Assembly (NCBI GenBank): GCA_902594545.1
Contig: CACJMO010000002.1
Coordinates: 124,001 to 188,000, forward strand
Origin: an uncultured SAR86 cluster bacterium
Lineage (GTDB): Bacteria; Pseudomonadota; Gammaproteobacteria; Magnimaribacterales; Magnimaribacteraceae
Length of the DNA stretch: 64,000 nt
Direction: 5' to 3'
Shown: one piece after another, positions 9,963-18,643 of the stretch
How positions within the stretch are numbered: position 1 is the stretch's first letter
Layout: each line of letters opens with the position of its first letter
The notes under the pieces: generated by a model
What the model was told of the DNA's origin: nothing
Database searches by the model: none
What the model saw: the letters and a program-made list of their open reading frames with translations, nothing else
Program-made: the position numbers and the translations under genes

Positions 9963-10044
9963 ATATTCTCCTTTTTTATAAAAATCGGGCGTAAGATGTT
10001 AGGTCACTGAAACCTATTAAGCAAGTTAAATTAAAGCCACAAAC

Positions 10045-11103
10045 CTACATGTTTGTAACAATAACCTCCTCAGATCCAACTGGTAACACTACCAATGTTC
10101 CATCTTCAACAAGTGTCCACTCTTTGCGGACCGCATCTACGCCCCTTACAAACATAATTTCCTGAATATAATTCCTTGGAGCAGGCGTTAGATGATAAAA
10201 AACTAAATTCTTAACATTTGCCTTGTTGGCAATCTCAGCCGCTTCTACTAGCGTAGTATGATAAGTGGTTATGTCATCCAGTACTGTAGCTAATAAATCC
10301 ACTCCTCGACTTCTTAGTACTTCTTCCATAACTGCTAACATATGGTTAGCTTGGGCTTCATGAAATAGGACATCAACATTCATTGAATTGTCGATTACAC
10401 TCTGAGTGTAAGAAGTATCTCCGGTGATTACCAAAGATCTTCCTTTGTATTCGAATTTGAACCCTAATGCAGGCTCTATTGGTTCATGAACAACCCTAAA
10501 AGCTGTTATTTTTAATTCTCCATTATCAAATATTACCGGATTGTTGAGATCTATAACTCTTGTATCAAAACCTGCATATTCCAGGGGCGCTATTGCATCG
10601 CCATGGTGCTCATTACGAAATGCATAATCATGAGCATATGCCATCTCTATTCCTTGAGTGAACTGATCAATACCTTCTGGACCAAAAACTTTTAACTTTG
10701 AGCTGCGTTGACCTACAACCCATGCATTCTGATGGAGGCCAGGCAAGTCAGCAATGTGGTCCGAATGTAAATGGGTGATTAAAACTGCCTCGATATCCCT
10801 AAAATTAATGTTCCAGCTCCTAAGGTTATCATTGCTACCATCACCTATATCTACAACAAATAGATCTTCTCCAGCAGCAACTAGAATACATGTTTCTGCT
10901 CTTCCTGGGCTAGGTAATGGTGACCTTGAACCACAAACCGCAGCACTTAAGGCATCCTCTTCAGGTAGGTTATCGGTAGCAGAACCGATAGCAGTAAATG
11001 CAGCCGTCAATACCCTGTCTTGTATGGAAGGAACTTGAATTAATACCCATGATGTAACTCCAAGCACTAGAGATACAAGAGTAAATCGAATTAAAATTTT
11101 CAT
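10045..11103 (-). CDS. Membrane-anchored metallo-beta-lactamase-fold hydrolase
   Basis: The 352-residue protein has an N-terminal hydrophobic segment (residues 5-24) that is a signal anchor or signal peptide, so the enzyme domain is periplasmic. The metal motif HLHSDH is at residues 111-116, with a further VVHEP, GDTSYT and YHLTP giving the remaining metal ligands of the beta-lactamase fold. The layout is closest to the RNase Z/arylsulfatase-like branch of the family rather than true beta-lactamases, but the periplasmic location argues against tRNA processing. The substrate is unknown. It lies between the thiolase and a DUF3604 gene, all on the minus strand. Confidence 0.8.
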   Translation of the reverse strand: MKILIRFTLVSLVLGVTSWVLIQVPSIQDRVLTAAFTAIGSATDNLPEEDALSAAVCGSRSPLPSPGRAETCILVAAGEDLFVVDIGDGSNDNLRSWNINFRDIEAVLITHLHSDHIADLPGLHQNAWVVGQRSSKLKVFGPEGIDQFTQGIEMAYAHDYAFRNEHHGDAIAPLEYAGFDTRVIDLNNPVIFDNGELKITAFRVVHEPIEPALGFKFEYKGRSLVITGDTSYTQSVIDNSMNVDVLFHEAQANHMLAVMEEVLRSRGVDLLATVLDDITTYHTTLVEAAEIANKANVKNLVFYHLTPAPRNYIQEIMFVRGVDAVRKEWTLVEDGTLVVLPVGSEEVIVTNM

Positions 11104-11152
11104 GTTATGTCATATATTATGTCAGGTGTTTTTTGCCAAGCAATAAAAGATA

Positions 11153-13123
11153 TTAGTCAACTTTGAACCAGATTGGAGAAGACCATGCCCTTTCTTGAAT
11201 GGTTACAGGTATATCTGACCTTGGCTTCTCCTCTGCTCTTACTGCATCCCATGTTGACCATCTGCAAGTAGGATTTTCAAGAACCCGTGCATAGTAAAAA
11301 ACTTGTTGGTCGCTTCTGAATTCAGGATCTTCCCAAAAAGTCTTTATTTCTGCACTGCCCTTTTCGCGACTTATTGAACAATCCTCTAAATTTACTTTAG
11401 CGCCATTGTCAGGACATCTATGGTTAAGGGGGTTTACTCTCTGACCATCAGAACAGGCTACATCAAAAACTCTTTCTCTTTGCTCTCCATCAGCCAACCA
11501 CCCTTTAATTATTTGAACTCTTTGTAAAGGCGCTCCAAGAGGATCGGAAATAGCCCACACAAGAAATCTAGGATTTTTGCCTTTTTCTTGAATTATATCT
11601 CCTCCCATTGGTATGTTTGCTGAATAGGCTTCTTGAATGAGATCACGATCATTCAAATCTAAATTTTCAAAATTATAGCCAGCAAAAAAGCGAACTTTAA
11701 TTCTAGGTCCACTTGTACCAAAGGTTTCTTTGCGCCTAAAAGCATTATAGATGGACTCTCGGGTGTTCTCCTCAGCCCACACTCCCGCAAGTCCTGAAGA
11801 TCCAAACCGAATTAAACGCGGACTGAAACTAAGATAATTTTTCTCATCTATTTCAAGGATGCTATCAGGCTGCCATAACCTTGCTATTAAACTGTATATT
11901 CCATCAAAGGGAACAGACCCTCTAAGATACGGCTCTCCGTCTAAAAGACCAATCTTAGAGAAGTGAGTTTCTTCGGTATAAGATCCACCGCCTACGTGTG
12001 TGTCACTAGAACCTATAACGCCAAAATTAAAAGGATTGGGTTTACCCTGATCTTGGAGAGTCAATCCTTGTAAATACGCATCTCTTACATAGCTTCCAGT
12101 TAAATTACTCAAAATCTTTTCACCAGGATGATTAGTTACAGCTTCAAAACCTGCCCATTCATCATTTTTAGATAAAAAAGGATGAGTTTCTGAAGTTCCT
12201 TTAGCTTGAGTGATTTCAACCAAGGGTTCGTTACGTAATCTCTTGCTTAAATAGGCTTCATCTATTGGACCGCCGTTGTAATCACTCATTGAAAAAGCAG
12301 CGCCGCCAGAAATGTTAGAGTTATGAGGAATTGCTAAGCTTTCTACTCCTTCCTCTCTTTGTATATCCATCCAATTCCATAATTCTTCCGGATCTAGACT
12401 GTCATCTCTAGAAAAGATTCTTTCAGGGAGGTTTTTTGTATCTTTAAATATAACGTTCCTGTGAAGGTACTTATTGTATAGATCTACACTTGACGAATAT
12501 TCGTAACCCGCAAAAGTGGTAAATATCCCAGGCTGGTATGCATCATCTGCTGCTTTTATAGTTTTTTTCCATACAGATTTTCCAACAGTTTCTATAAGAT
12601 CTCTATCGACACTTCCATCTTCTAGGCCTGCTCGAGCCGCCCCTCCAAAACCTCTAAATAGGCCAGATCGCTTAATGATTGAAAATAAACTATTACTTAC
12701 TTCCTCATTCAAGTTATGCATCGGCTTAGTGAATTCGTATTTAGAGAACTCAGAGCTTGTATCTGCCGCTTCTTTAATGATTCCTAAAAATACTGCATGA
12801 TCAGTTACCGCATAAAAATCTAATGGTCTTTTGAGTTGAATGTTATAACCAGTTGGATGAGGAATAGCTTCTCCCTGGGCAAATTTATAGGCATCAATAG
12901 GATTAGCAATCGTTCCAAAAGTATAAGCGTCGAAAGAATTAGAGGTATGGACATGAAGATCACCGAAGTAGGCATTCTTATCTGGATTAGGCTTAGGCCT
13001 TTCGAATACTTGAACAGTTTCTTTTTTTACTTGCGAGTTATTATTGAGCGAACTTGGATCTTCTGGTGAGCAGGCAGAAATAATAAACAAAATAAGTACA
13101 TAAATTATTTTACGAACATTCAT
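11153..13123 (-). CDS. DUF3604 family lipoprotein, PHP-like metal-dependent hydrolase
   Basis: I take the ATG at 13123 because it begins a lipoprotein signal (MNVRKIIYVLILFIISAC, lipidated Cys18) with a GGGG stretch upstream; a longer frame from 13183 would bury this signal. The 656-residue protein has GDLHVHT with His57 and His59 and a VTDHA motif at Asp108-His109, the metal-binding signature shared with PHP-type hydrolases, and ends with the ERAWSSPIWFK motif of DUF3604. No reaction is established for the family to my knowledge. A second family member lies at 31697. A perfect 16-bp palindrome sits 62 bp upstream of this start. Confidence 0.82.
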   Translation of the reverse strand: MNVRKIIYVLILFIISACSPEDPSSLNNNSQVKKETVQVFERPKPNPDKNAYFGDLHVHTSNSFDAYTFGTIANPIDAYKFAQGEAIPHPTGYNIQLKRPLDFYAVTDHAVFLGIIKEAADTSSEFSKYEFTKPMHNLNEEVSNSLFSIIKRSGLFRGFGGAARAGLEDGSVDRDLIETVGKSVWKKTIKAADDAYQPGIFTTFAGYEYSSSVDLYNKYLHRNVIFKDTKNLPERIFSRDDSLDPEELWNWMDIQREEGVESLAIPHNSNISGGAAFSMSDYNGGPIDEAYLSKRLRNEPLVEITQAKGTSETHPFLSKNDEWAGFEAVTNHPGEKILSNLTGSYVRDAYLQGLTLQDQGKPNPFNFGVIGSSDTHVGGGSYTEETHFSKIGLLDGEPYLRGSVPFDGIYSLIARLWQPDSILEIDEKNYLSFSPRLIRFGSSGLAGVWAEENTRESIYNAFRRKETFGTSGPRIKVRFFAGYNFENLDLNDRDLIQEAYSANIPMGGDIIQEKGKNPRFLVWAISDPLGAPLQRVQIIKGWLADGEQRERVFDVACSDGQRVNPLNHRCPDNGAKVNLEDCSISREKGSAEIKTFWEDPEFRSDQQVFYYARVLENPTCRWSTWDAVRAEEKPRSDIPVTIQERAWSSPIWFKVD

Positions 13124-13184
13124 AATGGAACCCCAATTAAAGAAAAGTATAATTAATGAAACATTATTCTTAAAGAAGAACAAG

Positions 13185-13200
13185 TGTCAGGATCCTGACA
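13185..13200. promoter_or_regulatory. Perfect 16-bp palindrome upstream of the DUF3604 gene
   Basis: TGTCAGGATCCTGACA reads the same on both strands, with two 8-base arms and no spacer. It lies in the gap between the acyl-CoA dehydrogenase stop and the DUF3604 start. With no loop it is a poor terminator hairpin, so a regulator binding site is the more likely reading. It includes GTGTCA, the half-site sequence of the operator at 16070, but with the arms in the opposite order. Confidence 0.45.
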
Positions 13201-13207
13201 TCAAATA

Positions 13208-14404
13208 TCAGAGACCTAAAACAGCTTTTGCCATAATATTTCTTTGTATTTCATTACTGCCACCGTAAATAGTGGTTGCTCTAAGATTCTGATATTTTCC
13301 TGCTATTGATCGATAATCTTCATCTCCAATAGCAGGCTTATTGGAACCTAAGCTGGTGTCTTGGAAAGGAATTCCGTAATAACCAATAACTTCCAATGTT
13401 AATTCAGATATTTCCTGTTCTAAATCTGTAACAAGGGTTTTCATCATTGAAGATTCTGGACCAGGACTGTCGCCTTTGGTCAAGGAACTAAGAATTCTCA
13501 GTGAGGTGTATTGGATAGATAGAGCCTTAATTTCCAATTCAGCAACCTTCGTATTGTAAGTGTCGGCAAAGCTAGAATCTTTATGAGTAGATGAGATCTT
13601 TTTAATTAGCCTTCTAATAAAATCTAGATCTGAAAGGCTCTTGGAACCGCCTATTCCTCCACTTCTCTCAAACTCTAATAAGTATTTAGCGACCGACCAA
13701 CCCTGGTTCTCTTCTCCTATTCTATCGCTCACTTTGGCTACTGCATCAGTGAAGACCACTTGGTTGAAATCATGATCTTTGGCCATCGTAAGAATGGGTT
13801 CGACTTTAACTCCTGGCTGATTCATATCTAGCATCAGAAAGGTTATGCCTTCTTGATTTTTCCCTGAGTTATCAGTTCGTACCAAGCAAAAAATTTTATT
13901 TGCTAAGTGTGCATGAGTAGTCCAGATCTTAGTCCCGTTTATTACGTATTCATCTCCTACTCTTTCTGCTTTACATTGAAGACTAGCCAGATCTGAGCCA
14001 GCTCCGGGTTCACTGTATCCCTGACACCAATAATCCTCACCACTGATAATCCTTGGAATGTAGTAATCTTTTTGCTCTTTTGTTCCTTTTCCCAACAAAA
14101 GAGGACCAATCATAGCCAGACCCATGGGTATCAAATTTGGGGCTCCGGCTTTCGCGCATTCAGATGAAAAAATATAGCGCTGCGTTTGGGTCCAATTAGT
14201 ACCCCCATACTCTTCTGGCCAAGAAGGAACCAACCATCCTTTATTGGCGAGCTTCTTCTGCCACTTCATCGCCACTTCCTTCTCTGTAAAGACAGCGGAA
14301 GTATGTTTTGCTGCATTAACAAGATCTTGTGTGAGTTCTTGCTTTAAAAAATCTCTTACTTCTTCCTGAAAAGAGATTTCTTCTGGAGAAAAATTAAGAT
14401 TCAT
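13208..14404 (-). CDS. Acyl-CoA dehydrogenase
   Basis: The 398-residue FAD enzyme oxidises the alpha-beta bond of an acyl-CoA. It has the N-terminal helical domain, the CQGYSEPGAGSDLASL flavin-contact motif near residues 121-136, the W-T-x-H segment of the beta domain, and the C-terminal YGGSNEIQRNIMAKAVLGL motif. The branch resembles the many uncharacterised acyl-CoA dehydrogenases of marine bacteria and of sterol or aromatic side-chain degradation, so the chain type is open. Its ATG overlaps the stop of the CurA-like reductase by one base (TAATG), which makes a two-gene unit certain enough to call an operon. Confidence 0.92.
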   Translation of the reverse strand: MNLNFSPEEISFQEEVRDFLKQELTQDLVNAAKHTSAVFTEKEVAMKWQKKLANKGWLVPSWPEEYGGTNWTQTQRYIFSSECAKAGAPNLIPMGLAMIGPLLLGKGTKEQKDYYIPRIISGEDYWCQGYSEPGAGSDLASLQCKAERVGDEYVINGTKIWTTHAHLANKIFCLVRTDNSGKNQEGITFLMLDMNQPGVKVEPILTMAKDHDFNQVVFTDAVAKVSDRIGEENQGWSVAKYLLEFERSGGIGGSKSLSDLDFIRRLIKKISSTHKDSSFADTYNTKVAELEIKALSIQYTSLRILSSLTKGDSPGPESSMMKTLVTDLEQEISELTLEVIGYYGIPFQDTSLGSNKPAIGDEDYRSIAGKYQNLRATTIYGGSNEIQRNIMAKAVLGL

Positions 14405-15405
14405 TAAGTAGAGACATTAACAATTCTTGTACCGATATTGCCACCAGCCAGAAGATCGACAAATCCTTTTGGTGCCTCATCCAACCCATCAACTTCATCG
14501 GTTAAAACCTTAAACTGACCTGATTGAATCCATTCGATTATTTCATCAGTTGCCTCGTTGTACTTGTCAGCAAAATCAAAAACTAAAAAACCTTGCATTC
14601 TTATACTTTTATTTACAAGAAGACCTGGGATGCCTTTGGGTCCCGGTTCAGGCGTGTTGGTATCGTATTGAGAAACAACACCACAGCATGTTATTCGACC
14701 CCCAGTGTTCAATCTAAATAGAGCGGAGCCAAGAATCATCCCTCCCGTATTATCAAAATAAACATCAACTCCATCTGGCGTTGCGTCTTTAAGATTTTGC
14801 CTAAAATTTGCATCTTTATAATTAACGGCCGCATCGAAGTTAAGTTCATTGATCAATTTGTTACATTTTTCATCGCTTCCGCAAACTCCTACAACTTTGC
14901 ATCCTTTGATTTTTGCAATTTGACCAACCATATGGCCAACTGAACCTGCTGCAGCAGAAACCATAACAGTCTCACCTGCCTTAGGCTGTCCTACTTTTAG
15001 TAAACCAAAATAAGCGGTCAAACCGTTGATTCCTAATGGACCTAAATAAAGAGAGGGATCTACACCTTCTCTTAGAACTGTTAGGTCGTTAGGTGACTGA
15101 ACTGAATATTCCTGCCATCCAGTTTGAGTAAGAACTTTAGATCCTATGGGGCAGTTCTTGTCAGAGCTTTCAACAACTTCCCCTACACCGGTACTATTCA
15201 TGACAATTCCAGTGGTTGGGGCACCAGCGTAACTTGCACTTCCTTGCAAACCTGCTCTGGTTCCTGCTGTTATAGCGAATGAAATAGTTTTGACCAGTAC
15301 CTCACCTTGTTTAGGCTTTGTAACTTCTGATTTGACTACTTTGTAGTCACTTTCTTTCAATTTTCCTTCCGGAAGACTATCTATCAATACTTGTTTATTT
15401 TCCAT
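14404..15405 (-). CDS. NADPH-dependent CurA/PTGR-like enal/enone reductase (zinc-free MDR family)
   Basis: The 333-residue protein belongs to the medium-chain dehydrogenase/reductase superfamily. The nucleotide-binding motif AAAGSVGHMVGQIAK lies near residues 151-165, and FDNTGG and GRITCCGVVSQY follow. The catalytic zinc ligands of alcohol dehydrogenases are absent, as in the curcumin reductase/prostaglandin reductase branch, which reduces carbon-carbon double bonds next to a carbonyl with NADPH. It lies 42 bp downstream of the TetR gene and is translationally coupled to the acyl-CoA dehydrogenase, so TetR, reductase and dehydrogenase probably form one transcript. Confidence 0.85.
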   Translation of the reverse strand: MENKQVLIDSLPEGKLKESDYKVVKSEVTKPKQGEVLVKTISFAITAGTRAGLQGSASYAGAPTTGIVMNSTGVGEVVESSDKNCPIGSKVLTQTGWQEYSVQSPNDLTVLREGVDPSLYLGPLGINGLTAYFGLLKVGQPKAGETVMVSAAAGSVGHMVGQIAKIKGCKVVGVCGSDEKCNKLINELNFDAAVNYKDANFRQNLKDATPDGVDVYFDNTGGMILGSALFRLNTGGRITCCGVVSQYDTNTPEPGPKGIPGLLVNKSIRMQGFLVFDFADKYNEATDEIIEWIQSGQFKVLTDEVDGLDEAPKGFVDLLAGGNIGTRIVNVST

Positions 15406-15447
15406 ATTCAGAAAATATCTTATTTTTAGAATTTATAAAACTATTAT

Positions 15448-16026
15448 TTAAAGAAGAGCATTTTCAAATGCTTGTATTTTTAAGGCGCAAGCATCTTCTA
15501 CAGAAAGTTGTTGATTCTCTCTAAGCTCTATCCAGTAACCCGTAGAGTTAATGGAAGTTAAGAAAGCTTGTGTGGCCTTAGTCTCCTCCTTGACTTCAGG
15601 AAGCCACGAATAGAGCAAAGCCTTAAGATTTTTTTGATTTCTTTTGTAATTCTTCTGCAAGGTCTTGTACTTCCATTTGTTGGCTAAAGTTGCTCGTAAA
15701 AATTGTAAATTTGATTCATAAGTTCTAGCTTCCATCACAACAAGCTCTTTGATTCTCGATTTTATATCTCCGCATGGTGTTGTATTCATCATATCTCCGG
15801 CGTAGTTTTGTTTTACCCTTTCATCCATAAGAATGAATAATGTTTCTTTATCTTGAATCTGTCTAAACACGGTGCGAATTCCAAGATCTGCTTCATCGGA
15901 AACTTGCTGAGCAGTAGGTTCAAGAATGCCCCTCTGTACGAGGTTCATCAAAGCATCAACTATTGCATTTTGTGTATTGAGGCTTCTGAGACGCCTTCCA
16001 TCATTTTTAATTTTTCCATTTTGCAT
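15448..16026 (-). CDS. TetR family transcriptional regulator
   Basis: I prefer the ATG at 16026 (MQNGKIKNDGRR..., 192 residues) because the longer frame to 16050 adds only a hydrophobic octapeptide. An N-terminal helix-turn-helix (TAQQVSDEADLGIRTVFRQIQDKETLF, about residues 38-64) is followed by an all-helical ligand-binding domain with no close match that I recognise. The gene is divergent from the DUF1330-led operon, and the gap holds a perfect palindrome at 16070-16086. It most likely represses both arms and releases them when a ligand, perhaps a substrate of the neighbouring enzymes, is bound. The ligand is not evident. Confidence 0.85.
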   Translation of the reverse strand: MQNGKIKNDGRRLRSLNTQNAIVDALMNLVQRGILEPTAQQVSDEADLGIRTVFRQIQDKETLFILMDERVKQNYAGDMMNTTPCGDIKSRIKELVVMEARTYESNLQFLRATLANKWKYKTLQKNYKRNQKNLKALLYSWLPEVKEETKATQAFLTSINSTGYWIELRENQQLSVEDACALKIQAFENALL

Positions 16027-16069
16027 TAGACAAAGATAAATTAGTGTCATAATCTAAGTCAACAGAAAA

Positions 16070-16086
16070 TGACACAATTTGTGTCA
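16070..16086. promoter_or_regulatory. Operator-like palindrome in the TetR/DUF1330 divergent gap
   Basis: TGACACAATTTGTGTCA has two perfect 8-base arms around one central base, the length and symmetry usual for TetR operators. It ends 19 bases before the DUF1330 start and lies 43 bases upstream of the preferred TetR start. A related half-site TTAGTGTCA is at 16041-16049. Together GTGTCAT (16044-16050) and ATGACAC (16069-16075) form a second, wider inverted repeat. Autoregulation of both transcripts is the inference. Confidence 0.72.
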
Positions 16087-16105
16087 ATAATAATGGAGAG
16101 GATTT

Positions 16106-16531
16106 ATGGAAGTTAAAAATGCAGTCATGCCGAACGAAATACAACTTAAGGAGTTCAATGACCAAGGAGAAGATAAACCAATTTTTATGGTCAATCTGCT
16201 GAAATTTAAAGAGAAAGCTCAATATCCAGACAAGAGAGAAACTGATCTAACCGGTCAAGAAGCCTATGCTATATATGGAGAACAAGTGGTAGAGCACTTA
16301 GCAAAGGTTGGAGGCAAACCTATCTTTGGAGGCAATGTAGAAAGGTTAATGCTCGGAGAAGTTGAAGACCTTTGGGATCAGGTTGCAATAGCAATGTACC
16401 CATCAAGAAAAGCTATGTTAGAAATGATTTCCGATCCAGATTACATAAAGAGCGCACAGCACAGAGTTGCCGGCCTGGAAGGTCAATTAAATATTGAAAC
16501 TTCTGTTGAAGAGATATTTAAAGATTCTTAA
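16106..16531 (+). CDS. DUF1330 domain protein
   Basis: The 141-residue protein has the DUF1330 pattern: FMVNLLKFKEKA near residues 27-38, YGEQVVEHLAKVGGKPIFGGNVE in the middle, and a DQVAIAMYPSRKAMLEMISDPDY segment. The family has a dimeric alpha-beta barrel (ferredoxin-like) fold; no general enzyme function is established. It is the first gene of the TetR-flanked plus-strand operon, with a strong GGAGAGG ribosome site at 16095-16101. The next gene follows after 10 bases. Confidence 0.82.
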   Translation: MEVKNAVMPNEIQLKEFNDQGEDKPIFMVNLLKFKEKAQYPDKRETDLTGQEAYAIYGEQVVEHLAKVGGKPIFGGNVERLMLGEVEDLWDQVAIAMYPSRKAMLEMISDPDYIKSAQHRVAGLEGQLNIETSVEEIFKDS

Positions 16532-16541
16532 AGAATAGAAG

Positions 16542-17573
16542 ATGAAAACCTTTAGCCGAATCTTTATTGCAATTAATGTTGCTCTGATTATTTTTGTAAT
16601 TTACATAACTCGAGACGGTGTTACTTATACTCCTTTTGGAGATGGCGAAGTTATTTTGGACTCTGGAAACTACGAAGCATTTCCCTTGCCCGATTATGCG
16701 TCAGCTATGATTAATGAGAACTATAAAAGTTACTTTATTGAAGTAGAACCAGGTATAAAAGTTCATGTTCTTGAAGTGGGTGAAGGTTTCCCGGTTTTTC
16801 TAATGCACGGCAATCCAACATCTGGATTTCTATACAGAAAAATAGCCAACAAATTGCCTTTAGATAAAGTCAGAGTCATTATGCCAACCAGTCCTGGGCT
16901 TGGCTTCTCTTCTAAAATTCCTGCAAGTGAGCATAAGCTAGAAAATCACATTCGATGGATTCATACAGTCCTAGATCAACTGGAGATAAAGGAATTAATA
17001 TATGCCGGACAAGACTGGGGGGGACCTATTGGTATGGGCGCATTATCTCTTTCTCCCAACCTTCTTAAGGGTGCTGTCATTATGAATACAGGATTTAATG
17101 CACCAACTCTAAGTATTGATATTTCCCCAGCACATGCGACTGTCAAGACTCCTGTGATAGGAGAGTTGTTGGTAGAAGTTTTCTTCTCTATGTTTGATAG
17201 ATTAGGCAATGTGCAAGGCGATCCTGAGACATGGACTCCAGAAGTAGCAGAACTTTACGGCAAACCCCTGTATGACAATGGCAATGAAAAGGCGCCATTG
17301 GCGATGATGAGAATGGTCACAGATGGTCCAAATCATCCAAGCACTCCCTCGATGGTTAATATAGAAAATTACGTTAAAACCCTTGATATTCCTGCAGAGA
17401 TAGTTTGGGGAATGAATGATCCAATTCTAGGAAAAGCTCTTCCAAGAATGCAAGAAAACTTTCCGAAAGCTCCAGTAACGCAAACTGATGCTGGTCATTT
17501 CCTACAAGAAGAAGTTCCAACTGAAATAGCAGAGGCTCTTATTAGAGTCTTTAACCAAGTTAATAAGAGATAA
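16542..17573 (+). CDS. Membrane-anchored haloalkane dehalogenase-like alpha/beta hydrolase
   Basis: The 343-residue protein starts with a hydrophobic anchor (about residues 7-22). The hydrolase core has HGNPTS at 89-94, where Asn91 matches the halide-stabilising residue of some haloalkane dehalogenases. The nucleophile elbow GQDWGG has Asp158 and Trp159, a likely acid is Asp293 in WGMNDP, and the base is His319 in DAGHF. An aspartate nucleophile followed by tryptophan favours a dehalogenase or epoxide hydrolase over an esterase. The substrate is unproven. The enzyme would be periplasmic if the anchor is N-in. It is 4 bases upstream of the GST gene. Confidence 0.78.
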   Translation: MKTFSRIFIAINVALIIFVIYITRDGVTYTPFGDGEVILDSGNYEAFPLPDYASAMINENYKSYFIEVEPGIKVHVLEVGEGFPVFLMHGNPTSGFLYRKIANKLPLDKVRVIMPTSPGLGFSSKIPASEHKLENHIRWIHTVLDQLEIKELIYAGQDWGGPIGMGALSLSPNLLKGAVIMNTGFNAPTLSIDISPAHATVKTPVIGELLVEVFFSMFDRLGNVQGDPETWTPEVAELYGKPLYDNGNEKAPLAMMRMVTDGPNHPSTPSMVNIENYVKTLDIPAEIVWGMNDPILGKALPRMQENFPKAPVTQTDAGHFLQEEVPTEIAEALIRVFNQVNKR

Positions 17574-17577
17574 AAAA

Positions 17578-18642
17578 ATGTTACAAAAAGAAAAAGTCAC
17601 ACTCATAGGTGCACCACCCTCTCCCTACACAAGGAAGATGATTGCTCTACTCCGCTATAGACACATACCCTATGAAATAGTTTGGGGTAATCCCGGAGAG
17701 CTTTTAGCTGGAGAAGGTCCTTATGCCGATCTGAATATTGAACCCCCTAAGCCGGTTCTGCTTCCAACTTTCCTTATGAGAGACGACAAAGGAAATCTTA
17801 AAACCGTTACTGATTCAACACCAATCATTAGAAGGCTAGAAGATGAGTTTGAAGGTAGAAGTGTCATTCCAGAAGATCCAGCACTGAGTTTTTTAAATTA
17901 TCTTCTAGAAGATTTTGGAGATGAATGGGTTACTAAATATATGTTCCATTACCGTTGGCATTTTGAAGAAGATGCCGACAACGCTTCATCAATACTTCCT
18001 TTAAATCATAAGGTTGACCTTCCCGAAGAAGCATGGAAATTATTTAAAGAAGGAATTGGTAACAGACAGATAGAGAGGCTTTGGGTTGTTGGGTCAAACG
18101 ATATTACAGCACCCATTATTGAAAATAGTTATAAACGATTCTTAGAAATTATGCAGACGCATTTAGCAAACTTACCTTTTTTATTTGGCTACAGGCCTAG
18201 CTCTGCTGATTTTGCAATCTATGGACAGCTCACTCAATTGGTTGGTCTGGATCCTACTTCAAGAGCCATCGCACACCAAAAATCTCTTAGAACTGTTGCT
18301 TGGATTAATAGCTTGGAGGATTTATCAGGAATAAAACTTGATGATAATCCTTGGGTTGTGATGGAAGAATTACCTGAATCCATAAAATCTCTATTAAAGG
18401 AAATAGGTCGTGGTTATGTGCCTGCTTTATTGGAAAATAATAGAGCTTTAGAAAATGGAGATGAAACTTGGGAAACAGAAATTGATGGTTCTACTTGGTC
18501 CCAAAAGACTTTTAATTATCAAGGCAAATGTCTGCAATGGATTAATCAAGAGTTTTATACTTTAACCGACATGGATCAGAAAAGATTACTGAATCTTTTT
18601 GAAGGAACAGGCTGTGAAAAATTATTGATGAAAGAAAAATAA
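17578..18642 (+). CDS. Glutathione S-transferase-like protein with long C-terminal extension
   Basis: The 354-residue protein opens with a thioredoxin-like GST N-domain (VTLIGAPPSPYTRKMIALLRYRHIPYEIVWG, residues 8-38) with a DSTPIIRRLEDEF glutathione-contact segment near 81-93. A helical C-domain contains FLFGYRPSSADFAIYGQLTQL near 201-221. Usual GSTs are 200-230 residues, so about 100 residues after that domain are extra and I do not recognise them. Glutathione conjugation or reductive dehalogenation would suit the neighbouring hydrolases, but this is inference. It lies between the two dehalogenase-like genes with spacers of 4 and 1 bases. Confidence 0.75.
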   Translation: MLQKEKVTLIGAPPSPYTRKMIALLRYRHIPYEIVWGNPGELLAGEGPYADLNIEPPKPVLLPTFLMRDDKGNLKTVTDSTPIIRRLEDEFEGRSVIPEDPALSFLNYLLEDFGDEWVTKYMFHYRWHFEEDADNASSILPLNHKVDLPEEAWKLFKEGIGNRQIERLWVVGSNDITAPIIENSYKRFLEIMQTHLANLPFLFGYRPSSADFAIYGQLTQLVGLDPTSRAIAHQKSLRTVAWINSLEDLSGIKLDDNPWVVMEELPESIKSLLKEIGRGYVPALLENNRALENGDETWETEIDGSTWSQKTFNYQGKCLQWINQEFYTLTDMDQKRLLNLFEGTGCEKLLMKEK

Positions 18643-18643
18643 A

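Noticed and set aside
9999-10017. Inverted repeat TAGGT/ACCTA between the metallo-hydrolase and thiolase genes
   Set aside because: Five-base arms in AT-rich sequence with no T-run are within chance expectation.
10045-11103. Antibiotic beta-lactamase
   Set aside because: The fold is shared, but the motif order and surrounding residues fit the RNase Z/arylsulfatase-like branch, not class B beta-lactamases.
13124-13183. Longer start for the DUF3604 lipoprotein
   Set aside because: It would bury the lipoprotein signal peptide 20 residues inside the protein.
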